Source: Streptomyces canus (GTDB lineage: Bacteria; Actinomycetota; Actinomycetes; Streptomycetales; Streptomycetaceae). From it: a stretch of DNA of 64,000 nt. The notes beneath the pieces are model-generated. The model was given only the letters and a program-made list of their open reading frames with translations. It did not search any database and was not told the DNA's origin. Shown one piece after another: positions 52,148-61,398 of this stretch. Position 1 is the stretch's first letter. The number at the start of each line of letters is the position of its first letter. Location of the stretch: assembly GCF_001514145.1 (NCBI RefSeq), contig NZ_KQ948668.1:186001-250000 (forward strand), read 5' to 3'. The translations under genes and the position numbers were made by a program.

Positions 52148-52966
52148 GTGGCAGACGATTCGAAGAATGACAGCAGCTCAGTGATCGGGTCGTACGTGGC
52201 GGTGGGGGACAGCTTCACCGAGGGCGTCGGCGACCCCGGCCCCGACGGGGCGTTCGTCGGATGGGCCGACCGGTTCGCGGTACTTCTCGCGGACCGGCGG
52301 CCAGAGGGCGACTTCAGGTACAGCAATCTCGCCGTACGCGGGAAGCTGCTCGACCAGATTGTCGAGGACCAGCTTCCGCAGGCCGTCGAACTGGCACCGG
52401 ACCTGGTGTCGTTCTGCGCCGGCGGCAACGACATCATCCGGCCCGGTACCGACCCCGACGAGGTCGCCGAGCGCTTCGAGCGGGCGATCGCCCGGCTCAC
52501 CGAGGTGTGCGGCACGGTCATGGTGACGACCGGCTTCGACACGCGTGGCGTTCCCGTGCTCAAGCATCTGCGCGGCAAGATCGCCACGTACAACGGACAT
52601 GTGCGGGCCGTCGCCGACCGGTACGGCTGCCCGGTGCTCGACCTGTGGTCCCTGAAGACCATTCAGGACCGGCGGGCCTGGGACGGCGACCGGTTGCACC
52701 TGTCACCGGAGGGGCACACGCGTGTGGCGCTCCGTGCGGGCCAGGTCCTCGGCCTTGAGGTGCCGGCGGATCCGGACCAGCCGTGGCCGCCGCTTCCGCC
52801 GCGCGGTCCGCTGGACGTGCGACGGGACGACGTCCACTGGGCTCGGGAGTATCTGGTGCCGTGGATCGGGCGTCGGCTGCGGGGGGAGTCCTCCGGGGAC
52901 CATGTGACGGCCAAGGGTGTGCTGTCGCCGGACGACATCAAGAGCCGGATCGCTTCGGTGGCTTGA
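52148..52966 (+). CDS. SGNH/GDSL-family hydrolase
   Basis: A 272-residue SGNH hydrolase with no signal peptide. Block I is AVGDSFTEGVGD (catalytic Ser), block III is CAGGNDIIRPG (oxyanion Asn), and block V is DRLHLSPEGH (Asp and His). It is an esterase or lipase-like hydrolase acting on an unknown substrate. About 40 extra C-terminal residues are rich in Arg and Trp. The GTG start at 52148 has only a weak upstream GAAGG. Confidence 0.88.
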   Translation: MADDSKNDSSSVIGSYVAVGDSFTEGVGDPGPDGAFVGWADRFAVLLADRRPEGDFRYSNLAVRGKLLDQIVEDQLPQAVELAPDLVSFCAGGNDIIRPGTDPDEVAERFERAIARLTEVCGTVMVTTGFDTRGVPVLKHLRGKIATYNGHVRAVADRYGCPVLDLWSLKTIQDRRAWDGDRLHLSPEGHTRVALRAGQVLGLEVPADPDQPWPPLPPRGPLDVRRDDVHWAREYLVPWIGRRLRGESSGDHVTAKGVLSPDDIKSRIASVA

Positions 52967-53009
52967 GCTGTGCGCGGTGCCGGGGCTGGGCGGGTTTCGC
53001 GTACGACCG

Positions 53010-53618
53010 CTACGCGGACTCCGCGCCGTCCAGCCCGAGTTCGCGGGCCAGGGCCTCGTCCACCCACGTCTGGGCCCGGGACCTGGGCACCGCGCCCGCG
53101 TAGGACGTCAGTTGGACGGCCAGGCCGTCCAGGAGGGCGGTGAGGCGCAGGGCCGTGGCCTGCGGGTCCGGGCAGTCGAACTCACCCGCGGCCACACCCT
53201 CGGCGATCACTTCCGCGAGTGCCGCCTTCCAGCGCCTGTCGAGGTCGCGAGTGACCTCCTGGAGCGCCGGCTCGCGCAGGGCCACCGCCCAGCCCTCGAT
53301 CCACAGCCGCCAGCCCTTGGCCTGGCCCGTCGGCGCGTACCAGCGAACGGCCGCCCGCAGTCGACGCAGGGCGCTGGTACGGCGGCCGAGGAGCTTGCGC
53401 AGATGGGCCAGATCGTCCTCGGCGGCGTAGGTGAACGCGGCGGCGACCAGCTTCTCCTTCGTGGCGAAGTGGTAGAGCACCAGGGCGTTGCTGACTCCGA
53501 GCGCCGAGGCCACGTCGGCGATCCTGACGGCCGCCACGCCCCGCGCCTCGATCTGCTCGATGGCCGCCCGCAGCAGCTCCTCGCGCCGCTCGGCCACTGT
53601 CAACCGCACTCTCGCCAC
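53010..53618 (-). CDS. TetR/AcrR-family regulator
   Basis: A 202-residue TetR protein. The N-terminal helix-turn-helix is IADVASALGVSNALVLYHFA with the following KEKL helix. The ligand-binding C-terminal domain is of the BetI-like type. It is convergent with the SGNH hydrolase gene and 50 bp upstream of the end of the dehydrogenase gene on the same strand. Its target is unknown. Confidence 0.88.
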   Translation of the reverse strand: MARVRLTVAERREELLRAAIEQIEARGVAAVRIADVASALGVSNALVLYHFATKEKLVAAAFTYAAEDDLAHLRKLLGRRTSALRRLRAAVRWYAPTGQAKGWRLWIEGWAVALREPALQEVTRDLDRRWKAALAEVIAEGVAAGEFDCPDPQATALRLTALLDGLAVQLTSYAGAVPRSRAQTWVDEALARELGLDGAESA

Positions 53619-53668
53619 GGGATCACCCTAAGCCGTCGCTCGGTGCGGCGCCGCCTCGAGGGGCCAGG

Positions 53669-54847
53669 TCAGCGGTACCAGCCGAACCGGTCCGCGATCA
53701 CCGGCAGCCGGTCAGCGACCAGTGCGTGGGCGGCGGCGCGCGGCGAGATCCCGTCCGCCTCCGCGCGGGTCAGCAACTGCTCGACGAGGGCACGCATGGA
53801 ACGCCGTATGTGCGCGAAGGCCTCGTCCGCGTCCGCGCCGATGTCGCCGAACAGGGTCCACCACCACCAGGCGTTGGTCCCGGAGTTGACCACGACGTCC
53901 GGCAGTACGGTGATCCCGCGCGCGGCCAGCAGCGCCTCCGCCGCGGGCAGGACCGGCATGTTGGCCGCCTCGACGATCCAACGGGCCCTGATCCGCTCCT
54001 GGTTGGCGGCGTCGATCGTGTAGGACACCGCCGCGGGCACGAGTACCTCCGCGTCGAGCGACAGCCAGGCGTCGCCGGGCAGTTCGCGGTCGGCGGGGCG
54101 CAGGGCGGAGCGGTCCACGGTGCCGTAGGTGTCCCTGGCGGCCAGCAACGCCTCGACGTCGAGCCCCTCGGGGTTGAAGACCGTGCCCTTGATGTCGGCG
54201 ACGGCCACCACGGTGAGCCCCGCGCGCGTGAGGAAGCGGGCGGTGGCCCCGCCCATGGTGCCAAGGCCCTGCACCGCCACGCGTGTGCCCGGGTACGGCA
54301 CTCCGGCCAGATCCAGGGCCGCGAGGACCGACTCGGCGACCCCGCAGCCGCCCGCCAGTTCGTCGAGTCCGACGCCGTCGACCTCGACGGCGAACGCGTC
54401 CGCGAGCCGCCGCCGGGCCGTGGCCTCGTCGTCGAGCAGCGGATAGACCGCCTGGATCGAGGAGACCAGACCGGCCTCGGCGGCCGCCCGGTCCACCAGT
54501 TCCTGGCTGAGCCCGAGGTCCTCGCCGGTCGTCCAGCAGCTCTCGATGTACGGCCGCATGGCGCGCAGGTAGCGCACGAGGAGGCCGTACGCCGCCGGGT
54601 CCCGGGGGTCGCAGTCGATGCCGCCCTTGGCGCCGCCCAGCGGGATGTACCGCGCCTCGGGGTCGTAGTGCAGGACCTCTTTCATGGTCATGCCGCGGGC
54701 GAGCCCGGTGACCTCGTCCAGGGTGCAGCCGGGGCGCATCCGCAGGCCGCCGCTGGCGACACCCCGAACCAGTCGGTCGACGACGAGGAAGCCCTGGTGG
54801 CCGGTGACGTGGTCGGTCCAGGTGAGCGACAGCAAGGGGGTGGTCAC
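53669..54847 (-). CDS. Glu/Leu/Phe/Val dehydrogenase family protein
   Basis: A 392-residue amino-acid dehydrogenase. The substrate/catalytic Lys motif is PLGGAKGGIDCDP. The NAD-binding motif is VAVQGLGTMGGATARFL. Family members oxidatively deaminate Glu, Leu, Val or Phe; specificity is not evident. The family segment VEAANMPV is also present. GTG start at 54847. It is divergent from the metallo-hydrolase gene. Confidence 0.88.
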   Translation of the reverse strand: MTTPLLSLTWTDHVTGHQGFLVVDRLVRGVASGGLRMRPGCTLDEVTGLARGMTMKEVLHYDPEARYIPLGGAKGGIDCDPRDPAAYGLLVRYLRAMRPYIESCWTTGEDLGLSQELVDRAAAEAGLVSSIQAVYPLLDDEATARRRLADAFAVEVDGVGLDELAGGCGVAESVLAALDLAGVPYPGTRVAVQGLGTMGGATARFLTRAGLTVVAVADIKGTVFNPEGLDVEALLAARDTYGTVDRSALRPADRELPGDAWLSLDAEVLVPAAVSYTIDAANQERIRARWIVEAANMPVLPAAEALLAARGITVLPDVVVNSGTNAWWWWTLFGDIGADADEAFAHIRRSMRALVEQLLTRAEADGISPRAAAHALVADRLPVIADRFGWYR

Positions 54848-55023
54848 ACGGGCTCCGGTGCGGGCGGACGGCTACTGAACGGGGAGTCAGTATTGGCATC
54901 CGGCCGCGCCCTGTCAACGTGATCCGCCCCGGCGGCGTCCTTACCCGTGTGACCGGACAGACGCCGGCATTGTCAGAGGGGCGGACCATAATGGATGCCT
55001 CAGCGACTCCACCTGGAGGTACC

Positions 55024-56217
55024 GTGACCGGCTTCCGTCCCCTGAGCTCCGGGCTCCGCGCGCTGCAGCCCGCGGCCTTCGGTGCGGACCCGAGCGGTGA
55101 GCGCATGGCGCGTATCCGTAGATCCCCCCACTTCAAAGACGGTGTCTTCCAGAACCCCGGCGGATCCGCCAGGATCCGGCCCGACGGGTCGGCGATCGAC
55201 TTCGCCAAGGGCTACTTCGACAGCGACGCCCGGCAGCAGCGGGCGCCGCAAGGCCGGATCCCGGTCCATGCCACGACCCTCGCCGACCTCTCCAAGCCGC
55301 CCGCCACCGGACTGCGGCTGACGTGGATGGGGCACTCCAGCGTGCTCGCCGAGATCGACGGACGACGGGTGCTGTTCGACCCCGTGTGGGGCGAGCGGTG
55401 CTCCCCGTTCCCCTTCGCCGGGCCCAAGCGGCTGCACCCCGTACCCCTGCCGCTCGCCGCGCTCGGTCCGGTCGACGTGATCGTCATCTCCCATGATCAC
55501 TACGACCACCTGGACATGCCCACGATCAAGCAACTGGCCGGGACGGACACCGTCTTCGCCGTGCCGCTCGGTGTGGGAGCCCATCTCGAGCACTGGGGCG
55601 TGTCCGCGGACCGGCTGCGTGAGCTGGACTGGCACGAGTCGACCCAGGTCGCCGGGCTGACGCTCACGGCCACCCCGGCTCGGCACTTCTGCGGGCGTGG
55701 GCTGCGGAACACCCAGCACACGCTGTGGGCGTCCTGGGTCGTCTCCAGTGGGGAACACCGGGTCTACCACAGCGGTGACACCGGGTATTTCGAGGGCTTC
55801 AAGGACATCGGTGCGTCGTTCGGGCCCTTCGACGCGACGATGATCCAGCTCGGCGCCTACTCGGAGTTCTGGCCGGAGATTCACATGACGCCCGAAGAGG
55901 CTGTGCAGTCTCATCTGGATCTCCAGGGCGGGGATGCGGCGGAGGGGGTGCTGCTGCCGATCCATTGGGGCACGTTCAATCTCGCGCAGCATCCTTGGGC
56001 CGAGCCCGCGGATCGGACGATGTTGCTGTCCCACAAGGCGGGCATCGCGCTGGCCACGCCTCGGCCGGGGGAGCCGTTCGAGCCGGGCGCCGCCCCGGTG
56101 GCCGATCCTTGGTGGCGGGGGGTGGCGAAGGCGCCGGCCGGGGGATGGGCGGCGTTGCCGACGGTGGCGGAGCCCGTACCTGTGGCGGAGGAGCCCGTGC
56201 CGGTGGCCGAGGCCTGA
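55024..56217 (+). CDS. MBL-fold metallo-hydrolase, NAPE-PLD/UlaG-like
   Basis: A 397-residue metallo-beta-lactamase-fold protein. The main motif is ISHDHYDHLD (HxHxDH), followed by ARHFCGRG, GDTGYFEGF and a final His in PIHWGTFNLAQHPW. This is the NAPE-hydrolysing phospholipase D-like branch, suggesting a phosphodiester or lipid substrate. There is no signal peptide. GTG 55024 has GGAGG 4 nt upstream; an in-frame ATG at 54991 is an alternative. The C-terminal 25 residues repeat PVAEEPVPVAEA, a degenerate tail. Confidence 0.85.
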   Translation: MTGFRPLSSGLRALQPAAFGADPSGERMARIRRSPHFKDGVFQNPGGSARIRPDGSAIDFAKGYFDSDARQQRAPQGRIPVHATTLADLSKPPATGLRLTWMGHSSVLAEIDGRRVLFDPVWGERCSPFPFAGPKRLHPVPLPLAALGPVDVIVISHDHYDHLDMPTIKQLAGTDTVFAVPLGVGAHLEHWGVSADRLRELDWHESTQVAGLTLTATPARHFCGRGLRNTQHTLWASWVVSSGEHRVYHSGDTGYFEGFKDIGASFGPFDATMIQLGAYSEFWPEIHMTPEEAVQSHLDLQGGDAAEGVLLPIHWGTFNLAQHPWAEPADRTMLLSHKAGIALATPRPGEPFEPGAAPVADPWWRGVAKAPAGGWAALPTVAEPVPVAEEPVPVAEA

Positions 56218-56249
56218 GACACGGTCGCCTTTCTGCTTCACCGTGTTGG

Positions 56250-56330
56250 GGGGCGGCTGCGGGTTCATGGTGGCTGGGCGCGTGGTGCCCTGCGGTTCTG
56301 GGTGGGTGCGGGCCAGTCGCCTGAGGGGCG
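56250..56330. repeat. Degenerate reverse copy of the dispersed repeat seen at 14981
   Basis: GGCGGCTGCGGGTTCATGG, then GGCTGGGCGCG and GAGGGGCG, read as an eroded reverse complement of the repeat between the ABC-F gene and tex. Boundaries are approximate. Confidence 0.4.
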
Positions 56331-56550
56331 TGGGGGAGTCGAGCGGGGCGGGGGCCCCGTTCGCCTTGTGGCCGGGGTGGGCGCAGGGGCTTCGGTTGCG
56401 CCGCCGCTGAGGGTGAGGGGGGGCGCCATCCCTGCATGTGGTGGGTCTCCGTGTGGGTGGCTGCGGGCCGTGTGGTCGAGGCCGACTTCGGTGGGCAGGG
56501 GGCAGGGCGACGTTTGTGATCTTCCGGGTCAGGAGGTCCTTCGTTGCTGT

Positions 56551-56830
56551 GTGACCGTGCGGGCGTGGGGGTGGCTGGTGTGATGCGTGCGCGTGTTGTG
56601 GGGGTCGGTCCGGGGGTGATGGGTGCGGGTTGGGGCAGGGCGGCGTTCGTGGCCGTCCTGGTCCGGGGGTCGTTCGCCGTTATGTGACCGTGCGGGCGTG
56701 GGGGTGGCTGGTGTGATGCGTGCGCGTGTTGTGGGGGCCGGTCCGGGGGCGATGGGTGCGGGTTGGGGCAGGGCGGCGTTCGTGGCCGTCCCGGTCCGAG
56801 CGCCTTCTCCGATATGTGACCGCGCGGTGC
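56551..56830. repeat. 133-bp tandem repeat, two copies plus a partial third
   Basis: Copy 1 (56551-56683) and copy 2 (56684-56815) begin GTGACCGTGCGGGCGTGGGG and stay nearly identical for about 110 bp. A third copy starts at 56816 and diverges after about 15 bp. Sequence 5' of copy 1 (from about 56490) looks like an older decayed copy. The whole 56218-57614 stretch (1.4 kb) has no gene I can support; the frames through it encode only Pro/Arg/His- or Gly-rich translations. Confidence 0.75.
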
Positions 56831-57614
56831 CCTGTGGGACAGGACGGGACGCGGTCCTGGCCCCACGACGGTGTTGGCGGACGCCGGATTGCGGGTGATC
56901 GGGTGATCGGGTGCACGGTGGGCTCCAGCCGTGTGCGGTACGTCGGGTTCGTCGTCGGCGCGTGGCAGTTGCCGGTCCTGACCGCGTTCCCGGACGCGGG
57001 CACCCGGCCCGGCGCGACGTCGTCCCGGGCTCTTCCTGCCGTGGCCGGCGACTGAGGCGGAACAACACGGTCAGTGACAATCGGGAATGCTCGGGCCAAT
57101 GCTCCGGAGGGGTGTCGGTGGGTCTGTCATGCTCGGGGAAACGGCTGACCCGGCATCCGAGGTGCGCGTACGCCCGGGAGCCTGGCTGGACGCACATGAC
57201 CGCTTCTGACCAGGACTGATCGGTATTCACTCGTTCGGAGATTCCCGGCCGATCTGCTTGTCGGTCTGTCGTGCGAAACCTCATACCAGAGCGGGACGCT
57301 CCGCGGGGGACTTTGTCAAGTGCCGCTCGCACCTGACGCGTTGGCGACTACTGTGAGTGTCCGCCGGGCGACGAGGGGTTGAGGTTTTCGGTTCTCTCGA
57401 CCGGTACGCCATGACGCATGCCCACGGCGAACTGCCGCGGTGCGGGGAGGACGGAGGCGACGCGCCGGTGACCGACGATCATGCCGCCGCGCGCCCCGCT
57501 CGGCACCCCGCCCAGCAACCCGCAGGGGCACGTGCCGGAGCCCGCCGAACCGGGCCGGCCGGCCCGGGACCCTCCGGCCCACAGGACCGACGGACCAGTA
57601 CAAGGACACCACCG

Positions 57615-60521
57615 ATGTCTCACCTCCGTGCCCCGGCCGCACGCGCAGACCGCCGTGAGGGCGGGCGGCACGGGCGGCCGGTCGCCCGCCCCGCCCCCTC
57701 GCTGCCGGAGACGCACATACGGCCGCAACTGCTGCGGCTGGCCGTGCTCCCACCGATCGCGGTCGCCCTCAGCGGCTGTGCGGCCGTCCTGTTCACCGTC
57801 CGCTCCACCGGGGCGCAACCCAGCCTCATTCTGTGGGGAGTCCTGGCCGGAGCGGTCTCGGTGACCCTCGCGGCCATCCTCATCGCCGCCGTGGCGGCCG
57901 ACCGCGCCGCAAAGACGGTGAGCGACCGCGTCGGCGCGTTGCGTCGCAGCAGCGCGCGCCGCGAGGCCGACCTGCGGGCCCTGGTCGAGGGGCTGCGCCG
58001 CGGGGAGATTCCGCCGTCGGGTGGCCCACGCAGCGGGCCGCCCGACGGCGCCGACGACTTCGAACTGCTTGCCGCCGACCTGGCCCGCGCCCACGACGGG
58101 GCCGTCACCGCCGTCGTCCAGGCCGCCCAGCTCTCCAGCCAGGCCGGCAGCGAACAGAAGCTGGAGGTCTTCGTCAACCTGGCGCGGCGGCTTCAGTCTC
58201 TGGTGCACCGCGAGATCTCCATCCTCGACGAGCTGGAGAACGAGATCGAGGACCCCGACCTGCTCAAGGGGCTCTTCCATGTCGACCACCTCGCCACGCG
58301 GATCCGTCGGCATGCCGAGAACCTCGCCGTCCTCGGCGGTGCCGTCTCGCGTCGGCAGTGGAGTAACCCCGTCTCCATGACGGAGGTGCTGCGCTCCGCC
58401 ATCGCCGAGGTCGAGCAGTACTCACGGGTCAAACTCGTGCCGCCGATCGACGGCACGCTGCGCGGGCACGCCGTCGCCGACGTCATCCATCTGCTGGCCG
58501 AACTCGTCGAGAACGCCACGGTGTTCTCGGCGCCGCACACTCAAGTGCTGTTGCGCGCCAACCTCGTGACCTCCGGGCTCGCCGTCGAGGTGGAGGACCG
58601 TGGGCTCGGCATGCCCGTCGCCGAACAGCACCGGATGAACGCCCTGTTGGCGGATCCCGACCAGGTCAACGTCGCGAGTCTGCTGGCCGACGGGCGCATC
58701 GGGTTGTTCGTGGTGTCACAGCTCGCGAAGCGGCACGGGATCCATGTCCGGCTCCAGACCAACATCTACGGCGGCGTCCAGGCTGTCCTCGTGGTGCCGC
58801 AGGCGCTGCTGGGATCCGCGCCGGGGGCGATCGGCGCGCAGTCGCCGGAAGCCGTGGGGTCGGGTGGGGGCGCGGGTACGGCCGTATCCGCGCAGGGCCC
58901 GGCCCATCCGCGACCCGGACATGAGGCACGGCACCGGGGCGCGCCCGCCGAGCCGCGTCCCGGGGACGGCCCGCGCCGGGCGGAGTCCCGGGGCACGGAG
59001 TCAGGACGCAACGGCAGCGCGGCGTCTACGACGACGAGCGGTGGAGCGGTGTCGCAGGGCGCCCGGGTCGTTCGAAACGGCAGCGGACCCGTACGGAACG
59101 GGAATGGTCGCGCCCCAAGTGAGGGTGACCGCGCGTCGACTGGCGGCGGATCCATGGCCGACGGTGCGGGGTCGCTGACGCGCGGCGGCGGAGGCGTAGT
59201 GGCCGACGACGGGGCTGGGCTGGATGGCGTCGGGGGCGTGTCGAGCCGTCGGGGGCGTGGGTCTGGTGACAGCGATCCTCCGCCGAGTGGCGGTGCGCCC
59301 TTTCTGAACGGTGGCTCGGAGGCACCGAGCGGCGGGGGGAACGTTCCAAGTGAACGCGGCCGCTTGTCCGGGGGTGGCGGGTCTTCGCCAGATGGCGGCG
59401 GGGGAGTGCCGAGCGGCCGGGGGCAGGTGCCCGGCGGCAGCGGCTTCTCGTCGAGTGGCGGAGGGGCTCTCCCGGATGGTGGCTCGGGGGTGCCGAGTGG
59501 CGCGGGGCAGGTGCCCGGCGGCAGCGGCGTCTCGTCGAGTGGCGGTGGGTCCTTCCTGGGCGGTGGCTCAGGCGTACCGAGTGGTGGCGGGCTGGTGCCT
59601 GGCGGCAGCGACTCCCTGGCGCGTGGAGGTGGGCCCTTCCTGAACGGCGGCTCGGAGGCACCGAGTGGGGGCGAGGCATGGTCCGACGGGAACGGGTCCT
59701 TGGCCCGTGGCGTGCCCGAGCGGAAGCCCGGTGGTCGGGGTGCCGGGTCGAACGGCGGTGGAGCGCACTCGGGGCGGCCCGCGCCGCTGCCGGTGCGCGG
59801 GGCGCGCGCCGAGCGGCCGACCCCCGCCGAGGCCGTGCCCGGGATCAGGCCCGACGAACGGCGGCTGGTCGTGGAGCATGTGACCGCGCCGCCCACCCCG
59901 CGTACCGGGACCGTGCGCGGCACCATGGGCAAACCCCAGCTGCCCCGACGCCGCGCACAGGAGCACATCGCACCCCAGCTGCGCGGCGGCCCGGTGCCAC
60001 GGCAGGATCCCGAGTACCCGGCCGGCCACGACCCGGGACTGATGGCCGCCTTCCAGCGCGGTATCAGCCTTGCCGAGGCCCAGCAGCACCTGGAGCAGGC
60101 GCCAGGCGAACCGACCACGACGCTGCCGTCGCCGCGCAGGGAGGCCGACCCCGTTGACCCAGCCCGCGTCGATGGGGCCCACACGGTGTCCGCACACATG
60201 GACCCCGCCCACATGGGTTCGGCCCCCTCTGACACGGCGGTGACAACGGGCCACACGCATACGGACACCACGGACCCCTCTTCCGTAGATGCGGCCCACA
60301 CAGACACCGGCTCCGCGGCATCCGCCTCTCCGGAGTCCCGCACCGCCCCGTCCCCCAACCCGTCCGCCTCCTTCGACTTCGGCTTCGACCTCGACGCGAA
60401 CCACACGGACGCCGCCCCCCTTGACGTAACCCCCATGGGCCGGCCCCACATATCCGAGGCGCACGGTCTCGATCTCGACCGCACCACCCCCCGGCACGAC
60501 GGGAGCGCACCCGCCGGATGA
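57615..60521 (+). CDS. Conservon histidine-kinase-like protein CvnA
   Basis: A 968-residue membrane protein. Two TM helices lie near residues 38-95 (LPPIAVALSGCAAVLF and LWGVLAGAVSVTLAAILIAA), then a coiled-coil-like region. A GHKL ATPase domain follows (N box AELVENATVFSAP, G1 VEDRGLGMP, G2 DGRIGLFVVSQLA) with no obvious phospho-acceptor His box. From about residue 400 it is disordered, including five Gly/Ser-rich repeats of about 28 residues. CvnA is thought to sense a signal and act with CvnB-D. ATG 57615 has AAGGA 8 nt upstream; in-frame starts at 57411 and 57468 would add a Pro/Ala-rich extension. Confidence 0.87.
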   Translation: MSHLRAPAARADRREGGRHGRPVARPAPSLPETHIRPQLLRLAVLPPIAVALSGCAAVLFTVRSTGAQPSLILWGVLAGAVSVTLAAILIAAVAADRAAKTVSDRVGALRRSSARREADLRALVEGLRRGEIPPSGGPRSGPPDGADDFELLAADLARAHDGAVTAVVQAAQLSSQAGSEQKLEVFVNLARRLQSLVHREISILDELENEIEDPDLLKGLFHVDHLATRIRRHAENLAVLGGAVSRRQWSNPVSMTEVLRSAIAEVEQYSRVKLVPPIDGTLRGHAVADVIHLLAELVENATVFSAPHTQVLLRANLVTSGLAVEVEDRGLGMPVAEQHRMNALLADPDQVNVASLLADGRIGLFVVSQLAKRHGIHVRLQTNIYGGVQAVLVVPQALLGSAPGAIGAQSPEAVGSGGGAGTAVSAQGPAHPRPGHEARHRGAPAEPRPGDGPRRAESRGTESGRNGSAASTTTSGGAVSQGARVVRNGSGPVRNGNGRAPSEGDRASTGGGSMADGAGSLTRGGGGVVADDGAGLDGVGGVSSRRGRGSGDSDPPPSGGAPFLNGGSEAPSGGGNVPSERGRLSGGGGSSPDGGGGVPSGRGQVPGGSGFSSSGGGALPDGGSGVPSGAGQVPGGSGVSSSGGGSFLGGGSGVPSGGGLVPGGSDSLARGGGPFLNGGSEAPSGGEAWSDGNGSLARGVPERKPGGRGAGSNGGGAHSGRPAPLPVRGARAERPTPAEAVPGIRPDERRLVVEHVTAPPTPRTGTVRGTMGKPQLPRRRAQEHIAPQLRGGPVPRQDPEYPAGHDPGLMAAFQRGISLAEAQQHLEQAPGEPTTTLPSPRREADPVDPARVDGAHTVSAHMDPAHMGSAPSDTAVTTGHTHTDTTDPSSVDAAHTDTGSAASASPESRTAPSPNPSASFDFGFDLDANHTDAAPLDVTPMGRPHISEAHGLDLDRTTPRHDGSAPAG
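59284..59690 (+). repeat. 84-bp tandem repeats encoding 28-residue Gly/Ser-rich units in cvnA
   Basis: About five units follow one another, e.g. GGALPDGGSGVPSGAGQVPG then GGSGVSSS. Units have 28 codons and differ at a minority of positions. They lie wholly inside the cvnA frame and do not shift it. Confidence 0.7.
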
Positions 60522-60589
60522 CCACCCCCGCGTTCACCCCACCCCCCAGCGCTCCCGCAGACCTTCGTACCTCAAGGAGTCGATCCACC

Positions 60590-61024
60590 ATGGCGAGCGA
60601 AGCGCCGACCGGCCATGTATCCGATCTCGACTGGCTGATGAGCGGCCTCGTGCAGCGCGTACCGCACACCAGCAGCGCGGTCCTGCTGTCCTGCGACGGG
60701 CTCGTGAAGTCGGTCCACGGCCTCGACGGGGACAGCGCCGACCACATGGCGGCCCTGGCCTCCGGCCTCTACTCCCTCGGCCGCAGCGCGGGCGTCCGCT
60801 TCGGCGACGGCGGAGAGGTCCGGCAGGTCGTCGTCGAACTCGACTCGACGCTGCTGTTCGTGACCACCGCGGGCTCCGGCACCTGTCTCGCCGTGCTGGC
60901 GGGACGTGAGGCCGACGCCGCCGTCCTCGGTTACGAGATGGCGATGCTCGTCAAGAGCGTGCGTCCCTACCTGGTGACCGCGCCCCGGCAGCACGCCGTC
61001 GAATCCCCGGCGATGAGGCCTTGA
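60590..61024 (+). CDS. Conservon roadblock/LC7 protein CvnB
   Basis: A 144-residue roadblock/LC7 protein with the signature SDLDWLMSGLVQRVPHTSSA and VLLSCDGLVKSVHGLD. CvnB is a small-GTPase regulator, in the style of MglB, within the conservon complex. ATG 60590 with AAGGAG 10 nt upstream gives the usual length; an ATG at 60518 overlapping the cvnA stop would add 24 Pro/Ser-rich residues. Confidence 0.9.
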   Translation: MASEAPTGHVSDLDWLMSGLVQRVPHTSSAVLLSCDGLVKSVHGLDGDSADHMAALASGLYSLGRSAGVRFGDGGEVRQVVVELDSTLLFVTTAGSGTCLAVLAGREADAAVLGYEMAMLVKSVRPYLVTAPRQHAVESPAMRP

Positions 61025-61026
61025 GC

Positions 61027-61398
61027 GTGGCGGCGGCCGGCGACGGGCCCTGGCTCGACGACGCGGCCGGGCGGCTGGTGCGGCCCTTCACGGTCAGCAA
61101 CGGCCGCACCCGGCCGTCCATCGCGTTCGACCTGCTGTCGCACGTGAGGGCCACCGGGGCCACCCCCATCGGCTACCTCGGCCCCGAGCACGCGCAGGCC
61201 CTCGACCTGTGCCGCGCGCCCGTGTCGGTCGCCGAGGTCGCCGCCCATCTCAAGCTGCCGGCGGTGGTCACCAAGGTGCTGCTGTCCGACCTCGTCGACT
61301 GCGGGGCGCTGACCACCAAGCCCCCCGAGTTCACCCACAACCCGACTGACCGGGCTCTTCTGGAGGCAGTGCTCGATGGACTACGACGACAGCTCTGA
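61027..61398 (+). CDS. Conservon DUF742 protein CvnC
   Basis: A 123-residue DUF742 protein: RLVRPFTVSNGRTRPS at the start, then a winged-helix-like segment (LDLCRAPVSVAEVAAHLKLP and VTKVLLSDLVDCGALT). It probably links the sensor to the GTPase. GTG 61027 has GAGG 8 nt upstream; a TTG at 61021 overlapping the cvnB stop is an alternative. It overlaps cvnD by 23 nt. Confidence 0.9.
   Translation: MAAAGDGPWLDDAAGRLVRPFTVSNGRTRPSIAFDLLSHVRATGATPIGYLGPEHAQALDLCRAPVSVAEVAAHLKLPAVVTKVLLSDLVDCGALTTKPPEFTHNPTDRALLEAVLDGLRRQL

Noticed and set aside
55976..57332. Long reverse-strand frames with Pro/His/Arg-rich repeats over the 133-bp repeat region
   Set aside because: They have no ribosome site and low-complexity composition, and the repetition follows the DNA repeat rather than protein units. 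I treat the region as non-coding.
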